Assembly (NCBI GenBank): GCA_016869915.1
Contig: VGDA01000005.1
Coordinates: 1 to 28,798, forward strand
Reading direction: 5' to 3'
Length of the DNA: 28,798 nucleotides
DNA from: Alphaproteobacteria bacterium
Lineage (GTDB): Bacteria; Pseudomonadota; Alphaproteobacteria; CACIAM-22H2
A model generated the notes under the pieces. That model made no database searches and was not told where the DNA came from. It saw nothing but the letters and a program-made list of their open reading frames with translations. Positions within the stretch are counted from its first letter, which is position 1; each line of letters starts with the position of its first letter. Positions 7,871 through 14,585 of this stretch are shown one piece after another. Both the position numbers and the translations under genes were made by a program.

Positions 7871-8281
7871 ATGACGGCAGCGACCACGCGCAGGCTGGTG
7901 AAGGCCTACTATGACCGCTTCAACGCGCAGGACGTCGAGGGCTTCCTCGACCTGCTCGCGCCCGGCGTCGTGCACGAGATCAGCCAGGGCGGCAGCGAGA
8001 AGGGCAAGGCGCGCTTCGCGCGCTTCCTCGCGCACATGAACGAATGCTACCGCGAGCGCGTCAGCGACCTCGTCGTCATGACCAACGCCGACGGCAGCCG
8101 CGCGGCGGCGGAGTTCCGCCTCGACGGCAGGTATCTCAGGACCGACGGCGACTTCCTCGCCGCGAAGGGCCAGCGCTACAGGCTGCGCGTCGGGGCCTTC
8201 TTCGAGGTCAGGGACGGGCGCATCGCGCGCATCTCGAACCACTACAACCTGAAGGACTGGCTGCGCCAGGTCGGGAAGTGA
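7871..8281 (+). CDS. SnoaL-like / NTF2-fold (ketosteroid isomerase-related) protein
   Basis: Small cytoplasmic protein of 136 residues with the NTF2-like pattern: opening helix VKAYYDRFNAQDVEGFLDLLAP, VVHEISQGG, then strands ending in FFEVRDGRIARISNHYNLKDWL. Such cone-shaped folds hold a hydrophobic ligand and act as isomerases, hydratases or binding proteins. The length matches the family. The ATG at 7871 is 8 nt after the crotonase stop, with GAGGA just upstream. The stop overlaps the GTG start of the GNAT gene by 4 nt, so the two are translationally coupled and probably work together. The reaction is unknown. Confidence 0.85.
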   Translation: MTAATTRRLVKAYYDRFNAQDVEGFLDLLAPGVVHEISQGGSEKGKARFARFLAHMNECYRERVSDLVVMTNADGSRAAAEFRLDGRYLRTDGDFLAAKGQRYRLRVGAFFEVRDGRIARISNHYNLKDWLRQVGK

Positions 8282-8874
8282 CCGCGCCGGCGGCCGCGAT
8301 CGAGGTCCTGTCCGGCGGCGCGATCCGCGCCGTCGTGCCGGAGCTCGCGCGGCTGCGCGTCGAGGTGTTCCGCGACTGGCCCTATCTCTACGACGGCGAC
8401 CTCGCCTACGAGCGGCGCTACCTCGCCAAGTACGCCGGCGTGGAGGACGCGACGATCGTCGTCGCGCGCGTCGGCCGCAGGGTCGTCGGGGCCTCCACCG
8501 CCCTGCCGCTGGCGAAGGCCGAGCCCGAGATGCAGCGCCCCTTCCGCGACGCGGGCCTGGATCCGCGCGACTGGTACTATTTCGGGGAGTCGGTGCTGGA
8601 GGCCGCGCATCGCGGCCGCGGCATCGGCGTCGCGTTCTTCCACGCCCGCGAGGCGCGCGCCGCCGCGCTCGGCTACCGGCGCACGACCTTCTGCGCCGTC
8701 GAGCGGCCGGGCGACCACCCGATGCGCCCACCCGGCCACGTGCCGCTCGACGCGTTCTGGACCCGCCGCGGCTATTCCCGCCGCCCGGAGCTGCGCGCCA
8801 GCTTCGACTGGCGCGACATCGGCGCGAAGGCCGAGGCGCCGCACCCCATGGTGTTCTGGACCCGCCAGCGCTGA
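8278..8874 (+). CDS. GNAT-family N-acetyltransferase
   Basis: GNAT protein of 198 residues. Acetyl-CoA-binding motif A appears as AHRGRGIGVAFFHAREARAA, preceded by a strand ending YYFGESVLE; PPGHVPLDAFWTRRGY is the C-terminal GNAT region. The likely role is acetyl transfer from acetyl-CoA to an amine, acceptor unknown. The start is the GTG at 8278, whose GTGA overlaps the stop of the SnoaL-like gene. The open frame runs further upstream but would then lie wholly over that gene. There is no ATG at a sensible position. The coupling suggests that the two proteins share a substrate or form a complex. Confidence 0.87.
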   Translation: MTAPAAAIEVLSGGAIRAVVPELARLRVEVFRDWPYLYDGDLAYERRYLAKYAGVEDATIVVARVGRRVVGASTALPLAKAEPEMQRPFRDAGLDPRDWYYFGESVLEAAHRGRGIGVAFFHAREARAAALGYRRTTFCAVERPGDHPMRPPGHVPLDAFWTRRGYSRRPELRASFDWRDIGAKAEAPHPMVFWTRQR

Positions 8875-8892
8875 CGATCGCGCGGCCCGCCC

Positions 8893-8898
8893 TATCTG
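8893..8898 (+). promoter_or_regulatory. Possible -10 element (TATCTG) for the photolyase-like gene
   Basis: TATCTG ends exactly 10 nt before the ATG at 8909 and lies in the 34 bp gap after the GNAT gene. No Shine-Dalgarno precedes the ATG. A GGCCCG / CGGGCC inverted repeat (8884-8889 and 8903-8908) brackets it. Confidence 0.3.
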
Positions 8899-8908
8899 GT
8901 TACGGGCC

Positions 8909-10468
8909 ATGATCGACGTCGTCTGGTTCAAGCGCGACCTGCGCATCCACGACCACGCCCCGCTCGCCGCGGCGGCGGCGGGCGGCCTGCCCGTGCTGCC
9001 GCTCTACATCCTCGAGCCCGGGCTGTGGGCGCTGCCGGAGATGTCGGGCCGGCACTTCGCCTTCCTCGGCGAATGCCTCGACGACCTCGACGCCGCGCTG
9101 GGTCGGGCCGGCGCGCGCCTCGTCCTGCGCGTCGGCGAGGCGGTCGACGTGCTCGCACGGATCCATCGCGCGCACGGCATCGCGACGCTGCGCGCGCACG
9201 AGGAGACGGGCCTGCACTGGACCTATGACCGCGACCGCGCCGTTCGCGCCTGGGCGCGGCGCGAGGGCATCCCCTTCGTCGAGTACATGCAGCACGGCGC
9301 CTGGCGCGCACGGCGCTCGCGCGACGGCTGGGCGCGACGCTGGGACGCGATGATGGAGGCCGAGCCGGTCCCCGCGCCGGCCGGGCTGCGCGCCGCGGAC
9401 CTGCCGGGCGCGGACAGGCCGGACGCGGCCGCGCTCGGCATCGCGCCGGATCCCTGCCCCGCTCGCCAGGCGGGCGGGCGCGCGGAGGCGATCGAGCTGC
9501 TGCGCTCCTTCCTCGACGCGCGCGGCAGGACCTATCGCCGCGACATGTCCGGGCCGGGGACGGGCGCGGCGTCCTGCTCGCGCGTCTCCGCGCATCTCGC
9601 GCTCGGCTGCATCTCGATGCGCGAGGCCAACCGCGCGGCGCTGCGCGCGGGCGCGCGCCACCGCGCGGGGGGCGACGACGCCTTCGCCGCGTCGATCGCG
9701 TCGTTCCGCTCGCGGCTGCACTGGCATTGCCACTTCATCCAGAAGCTCGAGGACGAGCCGGGCATCGAGCGCGAGGCGCTGCACCCCGCCTGCCGCGGCC
9801 TGCGCCCGGCCGGCCCCGCGCATGAAGCGCGCGTCGAGGCCTGGGCGACGGGACGCACCGGCCTTCCCTTCGTCGACGCCTGCATGCGCTCGCTCGCCGC
9901 GACGGGATGGCTGAACTTCCGCATGCGCGCGATGGCGATGGCGTTCTCGAGCTATCACCTCTGGGAGGACTGGCGCCTGCCCGCGCGGCGCCTCGCGCGG
10001 ATGTTCACGGACTTCGAGCCGGGCATCCACTACCCGCAGGTGCAGATGCAGTCCGGGACCACCGGCACCAACACCGCGCGCATCTACAACCCCGTGAAGC
10101 AGTCGCGCGACCAGGATCCCGATGGCGCGTTCATCCGGCGCTGGGTCCCGGAACTCGCCGCGCTGCCGGCCGGGTTGCTGCACGAGCCATGGCGCGCGCC
10201 GCCGGAGGTCCTCGCCGCCGCGGGGATCGCCCTCGGCGAGACCTACCCCGTCCCGATGGTCGACCATGTCGCCGCCGCGGCCGAGGCGCGCGCGCGCATC
10301 TACGGCGTGCGCAAGGGCCGCGCGTTCCGCGACGCGGCCGACGCGATCCAGGAGCTCCATGGCAGCCGCCGCGCGGGCCTTCCGTCGACCGGCTCCGCGG
10401 GCGCGCGACGCCGCCGCGCCCGCGCCGCCCCGCCACGCCAGGGCGCGCTCGACCTCGGCGGCGCATAG
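8909..10468 (+). CDS. Cryptochrome/photolyase family flavoprotein, divergent FAD pocket
   Basis: A 519-residue protein with the photolyase N-terminal Rossmann domain (VVWFKRDLRIHDHAPL, 4-19) and the helical FAD domain (TGLPFVDACMRSLAATGWLN, 317-336; RIYNPVKQSRDQDPDG, 391-406; FIRRWVPEL, 408-416). Family members repair UV photoproducts or act as blue-light sensors. Aligned by eye to E. coli photolyase, Trp306 and Trp359 correspond to Trp272 and Trp355, but flavin-proximal Trp382 is Val378 and the flavin N5-facing Asn378 is His374, within FEPGIHYPQVQMQSG. No iron-sulfur cysteine set is apparent. A basic 30-residue tail ends in QGALDLGGA. The start lacks a Shine-Dalgarno. Family membership is firm; repair versus signalling is open. 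Confidence 0.9.
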   Translation: MIDVVWFKRDLRIHDHAPLAAAAAGGLPVLPLYILEPGLWALPEMSGRHFAFLGECLDDLDAALGRAGARLVLRVGEAVDVLARIHRAHGIATLRAHEETGLHWTYDRDRAVRAWARREGIPFVEYMQHGAWRARRSRDGWARRWDAMMEAEPVPAPAGLRAADLPGADRPDAAALGIAPDPCPARQAGGRAEAIELLRSFLDARGRTYRRDMSGPGTGAASCSRVSAHLALGCISMREANRAALRAGARHRAGGDDAFAASIASFRSRLHWHCHFIQKLEDEPGIEREALHPACRGLRPAGPAHEARVEAWATGRTGLPFVDACMRSLAATGWLNFRMRAMAMAFSSYHLWEDWRLPARRLARMFTDFEPGIHYPQVQMQSGTTGTNTARIYNPVKQSRDQDPDGAFIRRWVPELAALPAGLLHEPWRAPPEVLAAAGIALGETYPVPMVDHVAAAAEARARIYGVRKGRAFRDAADAIQELHGSRRAGLPSTGSAGARRRRARAAPPRQGALDLGGA

Positions 10469-10554
10469 CACCCGCGCGGGCGCGCCATGCGGCTTGCGCC
10501 GGCGGCGCGCGCGGGCGCTAATCCCGGTGACCTTGTCGAGCCGGGGGGCTGTCC

Positions 10555-11307
10555 ATGGATTTCCGACGCACCGTACTCGTGACCGGCGCCAGCCGCGGCA
10601 TCGGCGCCGCCTGCGCGACGAAGCTCGCCGCGCAGGGCTGGGACGTCGCGGTCAACTTCGCGCGCGACGAGGCATCCGCCACGCGCGTCGCCGAGGCCGT
10701 GCGCGCGCAGGGCCGCCGCGCCCTCGTGCTGCGCGCCGACGTGGGCGACGAGGCCGCGACGCTGGCGATGTTCGCGCGCATCGACGCCGAGTGGGGCCCG
10801 CTCGGCGGGCTCGTGAACAACGCCGGCATCGTCGACATGCAGTCGCGCCTCGAGGACATGGAGACCGCGCGCTGGAGGCGGATGCTGGACGTCAACGTCG
10901 TCGGCACGCTGCTCTGCGCGCGCGAGGCGGTGCGGCGGATGAGCACCCGGCGCGGCGGCAGGGGCGGCGCGATCGTCAACCTGTCGAGCGCGGCCGCGGT
11001 GCTCGGCGGCCCCGGGCTCTATGTCGACTACGCGGCCAGCAAGGGCGCGATCGATTCCTTCACGACCGGCCTCGGGCGCGAGGTCGCGGCCGACGGCATC
11101 CGCGTCAACGCGGTGCGGCCGGGCATCATCGACACGGAGATCCACGCCGCGAGCGGCGACCCGAACCGCGCCGCCTCCGCCGCCGGCGTCGTGCCGATGA
11201 AGCGCCCGGGCACCGCGATGGAATGCGCCAACGCCGTGGCCTGGCTGCTCTCCGACGAGGCGAGCTACGTCACGGGGACCGTCGTGACGGTGAGCGGCGG
11301 GCGATGA
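10555..11307 (+). CDS. SDR-family NAD(P)-dependent oxidoreductase
   Basis: Classical short-chain dehydrogenase/reductase of 250 residues, oxidising or reducing an alcohol/carbonyl pair in the cytoplasm. Cofactor motif TGASRGIG is at 10-17, NNAG at 88-91, catalytic Asn114, Ser144/145, Tyr159 and Lys163 (YAASK), and the C-terminal VTGTVVTVSGG is standard. It resembles 3-oxoacyl-ACP reductase-like and glucose-1-dehydrogenase-like members; the substrate is not assignable. The ATG at 10555 follows a G-rich Shine-Dalgarno (GGGGGGCTGTCC). A -10-like TAATCC lies at 10519-10524 in the 86 bp gap after the photolyase-like gene, so it may start a new transcript. The flavoenzyme gene begins 28 nt after its stop, suggesting a two-gene unit. 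Confidence 0.93.
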   Translation: MDFRRTVLVTGASRGIGAACATKLAAQGWDVAVNFARDEASATRVAEAVRAQGRRALVLRADVGDEAATLAMFARIDAEWGPLGGLVNNAGIVDMQSRLEDMETARWRRMLDVNVVGTLLCAREAVRRMSTRRGGRGGAIVNLSSAAAVLGGPGLYVDYAASKGAIDSFTTGLGREVAADGIRVNAVRPGIIDTEIHAASGDPNRAASAAGVVPMKRPGTAMECANAVAWLLSDEASYVTGTVVTVSGGR

Positions 11308-11335
11308 CCGGCGGCGGGACGCGGAGGACGCGCGC

Positions 11336-13294
11336 ATGAGCACGCTTGCCCATCTCTTCTCGCCGCTCAGGCTGCGCGACGTCGAGATCCCGAACCGCAT
11401 CATGTCGACCGGGCACCAGACCTACCTCGCGCGCGGCGGCCTGCCGACGCCCGAGTTCGTCGCCTACCACGAGGCGCGCGCGCGCGGCGGCGCGGGCCTG
11501 ATCGTCACCGAGGCGGCGCGCTTCCATGCCACGGGGCTCACCGACTCCCCGGAGATCGTGATCCTGGGCGACGAGGCGATCCCCGCCTTCCGCGCGGTCG
11601 TCGACGCCGTGCATGCGCATGGCACGCGCATCTTTGGCCAGCTCTCCCATTCGGGGCGCCTGTCGCGGCGCGTGCAGGGCGGCCTGCGCAGCGTCGCCTA
11701 CGCGCCGTCGTCGGTGCCCGACAACCGCTTCCACACGATGCCGCGCGAGATGCCGGTGGCGCTGATCCACGAGATCGTCGAGGCCTATGGCCAGGCCGCG
11801 CGGCGCCTGGCCGCGGCCGGCTATGACGGCATCGAGGTAATCGCGAGCCTCGGCCTGCTGGTCGCGCAGTTCCTGAACCCCGTGTCCAACCGGCGCACGG
11901 ACGCCTATGGCGGCAGCCGCGAGAACCGCATGCGCTTCCTCGTCGAGGCGCTCGAGCAGGTCCGCCGCGCCATCGGCGAGCGTCGCGCGCTCGGCATCCG
12001 CATCTCGGCCGAGGAGGTCGAGGCTGACGGGCTGCCGCGCGACGAGGTGCTGGAGGTCTGCAGGAGCCTCGCCGCGCGCGGGCTGGTCGACTACGCGAAC
12101 GTGACCATCGGCTCGATGGCCGGGCTCGGCGGCTCGATCCATGTCGTGCCGCCGATGGAGGTCGCGCATGGCTATGTCGCGCCGAAGGCGGGCGCGATCC
12201 GCGCCGCGACCGGCCTGCCGGTCTTCGTCGCGGGCCGCATCAACCAGCCGCAGCTGGCCGAGCGCATCATCGCGTCGGGCCAGGCGGATGTCTGCGGCAT
12301 GACGCGCGCGCTGATCTCCGACCCGGACATGCCGGCCAAGGCGCGCGCCGGGAGGCTCGACGAGATCCGCGCCTGCATCGGCTGCAACCAGGGCTGCATC
12401 GGGCATTTCCACCAGGGCTACCCGGTCTCCTGCATCCAGAACCCGGCGACCGGGCGCGAGCTCAGGCTGGGCAAGGCTCCGCCCGCACCGCGGCGCCGGC
12501 GCGTGCTGGTCGCCGGCGGCGGGCCCGCCGGCATGAAGGCCGCTGTCGCGGCGGCGGAGCGCGGCCACGAGGTGGTCCTCTGCGAGGCCGGCCCGCGGCT
12601 CGGCGGCCAGGTGCTGCTGGCCCAGCGCCTGCCCGAGCGCGCCGAGTTCGGCGGGCTCGCCACCAACCTGGAGGGCGAGATCGCGCGCGCCGGCGTCGAG
12701 CTTCGGCTGCGCACCCGCGTCGACGCGGAGCTCGTCCGCGCGCTCGCGCCCGACGCCGTCGTCGTGGCGACGGGCGGCGTGCCCTTCGAGCCGGAGATCG
12801 AGGGCCGCGAGGACGGCCATGTCGTCGATGCGTGGAGCGTGCTGCGCGCGGAGGCCAATCCCGGCGCGCGCGTGCTGGTCGCGGACTGGCGCTGCGACTG
12901 GATCGGCATGGGCGTCGCCGAGCTGCTCGCGCGCAACGGCCACAAGGTCCGGCTCGCCGTGAACGGCACCCACGCAGGCCAGCACCTGCAGATGTACCAC
13001 CGCGACCACTGGGCCGGGAAACTGCACCGGCTCGGCGTCGAGGTGATCCCCTATGCGCGGCTGCACGGCGTCGACGCCGACAGCGCGCTGCTCGCCCATA
13101 TCGTCACCGGCGAGGGCATCGCCTGCGAGGAGGTCGACACGGTCGTCGTCGCCGCCGGGCAGGCGCCGGCCACGTCGCTCGAGCGCGAGCTCGAGGGCCT
13201 CGGCGTGGAGATACACCTCGCAGGCGACTGCCTGTCGCCGCGCAGCGCCGAGGAGGCGGTCTACGAGGGGATGCTCGCGGGCCGCGCGGTGTGA
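11336..13294 (+). CDS. FadH/TMADH-like iron-sulfur flavoenzyme (NADH:flavin oxidoreductase)
   Basis: A 652-residue two-part redox enzyme. Residues 1-370 form an Old Yellow Enzyme-type FMN barrel (LFSPLRLRDVEIPNRIM; FGQLSHSGR). Cys347, Cys350, Cys354 and Cys366 (CIGCNQGC, then YPVSC) match the [4Fe-4S] site of the family. The C-terminal half binds FAD and NAD(P)H, with VLVAGGGPAG at 390-399. The layout equals 2,4-dienoyl-CoA reductase (FadH), trimethylamine dehydrogenase and N-methylproline demethylases. The segment EVIASLGLLVAQFLNP (167-182) has Leu where FadH has its catalytic Tyr166 and lacks the HxxH of many Old Yellow Enzymes, so the substrate probably differs. GGAGGACG precedes the ATG. 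Dehydrogenation or N-demethylation of a small amine or acid is plausible but unproven. Confidence 0.9.
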   Translation: MSTLAHLFSPLRLRDVEIPNRIMSTGHQTYLARGGLPTPEFVAYHEARARGGAGLIVTEAARFHATGLTDSPEIVILGDEAIPAFRAVVDAVHAHGTRIFGQLSHSGRLSRRVQGGLRSVAYAPSSVPDNRFHTMPREMPVALIHEIVEAYGQAARRLAAAGYDGIEVIASLGLLVAQFLNPVSNRRTDAYGGSRENRMRFLVEALEQVRRAIGERRALGIRISAEEVEADGLPRDEVLEVCRSLAARGLVDYANVTIGSMAGLGGSIHVVPPMEVAHGYVAPKAGAIRAATGLPVFVAGRINQPQLAERIIASGQADVCGMTRALISDPDMPAKARAGRLDEIRACIGCNQGCIGHFHQGYPVSCIQNPATGRELRLGKAPPAPRRRRVLVAGGGPAGMKAAVAAAERGHEVVLCEAGPRLGGQVLLAQRLPERAEFGGLATNLEGEIARAGVELRLRTRVDAELVRALAPDAVVVATGGVPFEPEIEGREDGHVVDAWSVLRAEANPGARVLVADWRCDWIGMGVAELLARNGHKVRLAVNGTHAGQHLQMYHRDHWAGKLHRLGVEVIPYARLHGVDADSALLAHIVTGEGIACEEVDTVVVAAGQAPATSLERELEGLGVEIHLAGDCLSPRSAEEAVYEGMLAGRAV

Positions 13295-13306
13295 GCGCGG
13301 CCGCGC
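13295..13306. terminator. Palindrome between converging genes, possible bidirectional terminator
   Basis: A perfect 12 bp palindrome GCGCGGCCGCGC directly follows the stop of the flavoenzyme gene and precedes the end of the convergent M24 gene. No T-tract flanks it. Strongly biased composition makes such palindromes common, so termination is only suggested by the position. Confidence 0.25.
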
Positions 13307-13312
13307 GTCGCC

Positions 13313-14473
13313 TCAGGTCCTGACGACGTATTCGGGCTCGATGCGGCTCAGCACCTCGGCGCCATCCTCGCCGATCGCCACGGTGTGGCCGAGCGACATC
13401 GCGAGGTTGGCGGGCGCGTCGACCAGGATGGCGTGCAGGAACAGCACCATGCCCGGCCGGATCGGCATCGGGTTGCCGGCGTAGATCATCGGCGGCACGT
13501 CCATCCAGGTCGGGCGGTAGAGCGCGCCCAGCGAATAGCCGCAGGCGGACATGCGCGACGCGCCGAAGCCCGCGGCGTCGTAGACCCGTCGATGCGCCTC
13601 GTCGATCCCGCCGAGCGGCAGGCCCGGGCGCGCGGCCTCCGTCATCGCCCGCAGCGCGTCGCGCGTCACCTCGAACATGCGGCGCTGGCGCTCGTCCGCG
13701 CGGCCGATGGCGATGGTGCGCATCAGGCAGGCGCAGTAGTGGCGGTAGCTGGCGGCGAACTCCATCGTCAGCTGGTCGACCGGGTCGAGGTGGCGGAAGC
13801 CCGTCGCGCTGCGCACCAGCAGCGCGCGGTCGCCTGAGCCGAGCACCGGCCCGGAGGGCGGCGGATCGCCGCCGCCGGCGAGGATCGGCACCGAGCCCGC
13901 CGCCGCGATGTCGCCCTCGAAGGCACCGGGGCGCGAGGCGGCGAGCATCGCCTCGAGCGCGTCGTCCGCCAGCGCGGCGGCGCGCCGGACATGGGCGAGC
14001 TCCGCCGGCGACTTGACCAGCCTGAGCTCGCGGACGATGGCCGAGGCGTCGACGAGCTCGCACCATCCCTCGAGCCTGCGGCGCACGAGCTCGTACTTGT
14101 CGGCGGTGAGGCCGAAGCTCCGCAGCTCGATGCCGACGCGCGCACCGCGCAGCCCGCGCTCCTCGAGGATGGCGAGCAGCTCGCGCGAGGGATCCGCGCC
14201 CTCGGCGTCGTACCAGAGCCTGATGTCCTCGATCGTCGAGGTGCGCCGCGCCTGCTCGAGGTCGGGCCGGCGCGTGAGCAGCGTCACCGGACCCTCGTCG
14301 GCGCCCAGCACCGCGCACTGGAAGAAGACGAAGCCGCTGGTGTCGAAGCCCGTGAGGTAGAAGTGGCTCTCCTGCGCGAAGAGCAGGATCGCCGCCAGCC
14401 CCTCGCGGCGCAGCGCCGCGCGCGCAGCCGCCACCCGCGCGTCGAATTCCGCGCGCTCGAAATGAAGCGCCAT
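13313..14473 (-). CDS. M24-family creatinase/aminopeptidase-fold protein, metal ligands lost
   Basis: A 386-residue pita-bread-fold protein with the creatinase N-terminal domain (FYLTGFDTSGFVFFQ, about 38-52; hinge RELRLVKSPAELAHVRRA, about 148-165) and the M24 catalytic domain. Aligned by eye to E. coli PepP, all five metal ligands are replaced: Asp to Glu238, Asp to Cys249, His to Tyr313, Glu to His347 and Glu to Gly362. This argues against a dinuclear metallopeptidase and for a metal-independent activity, as in creatinase, or for a cousin of ectoine hydrolase or DddP. The ATG at 14473 has GGGGAGGGA upstream. It is divergent from the Pot-type importer across 112 bp, so it may act on the imported compound. 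It is in the cytoplasm, as no signal peptide is seen. Confidence 0.88.
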   Translation of the reverse strand: MALHFERAEFDARVAAARAALRREGLAAILLFAQESHFYLTGFDTSGFVFFQCAVLGADEGPVTLLTRRPDLEQARRTSTIEDIRLWYDAEGADPSRELLAILEERGLRGARVGIELRSFGLTADKYELVRRRLEGWCELVDASAIVRELRLVKSPAELAHVRRAAALADDALEAMLAASRPGAFEGDIAAAGSVPILAGGGDPPPSGPVLGSGDRALLVRSATGFRHLDPVDQLTMEFAASYRHYCACLMRTIAIGRADERQRRMFEVTRDALRAMTEAARPGLPLGGIDEAHRRVYDAAGFGASRMSACGYSLGALYRPTWMDVPPMIYAGNPMPIRPGMVLFLHAILVDAPANLAMSLGHTVAIGEDGAEVLSRIEPEYVVRT

Positions 14474-14585
14474 GCCGGTCCCTCCCCTGCCCGCGATCCT
14501 TGACTAGTTTCGCCCGGACGGGCTCCAGTAGCGAGCATGCATCGGCCCCCGCGGGGCCGAGCGCTTTCACGGGGGAGGCTCGACG
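14474..14585. promoter_or_regulatory. Divergent intergenic region, M24 gene / Pot-type importer
   Basis: A 112 bp gap between divergent starts. It contains Shine-Dalgarno sequences for both genes (near 14480-14490 and 14570-14577), a TTGACT at 14500-14505 that fits a -35 box but has no good -10 partner at 16-18 bp, and a leader stem-loop at 14542-14560. The shared position suggests joint control of the two units. Confidence 0.45.
14542..14560 (+). promoter_or_regulatory. Leader stem-loop before the binding-protein gene
   Basis: Arms TCGGCCCC (14542-14549) and GGGGCCGA (14553-14560) form a perfect 8 bp stem with a CGC loop. It ends about 10 nt before the Shine-Dalgarno of the gene starting at 14586. 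It could be an operator, a stabilising 5' structure or incidental; it matches no riboswitch class I recognise. Confidence 0.4.

Noticed and set aside
10469..10554. Partial inverted repeats of GC runs between the photolyase-like and SDR genes
   Set aside because: The arms pair only with several gaps, and the tract is almost pure G and C, so pairing is not informative.
14500..14522. TTGACT as a full sigma-70 promoter before the Pot-type operon
   Set aside because: No acceptable -10 hexamer occurs at 16-18 bp spacing, so only the -35 resemblance stands.
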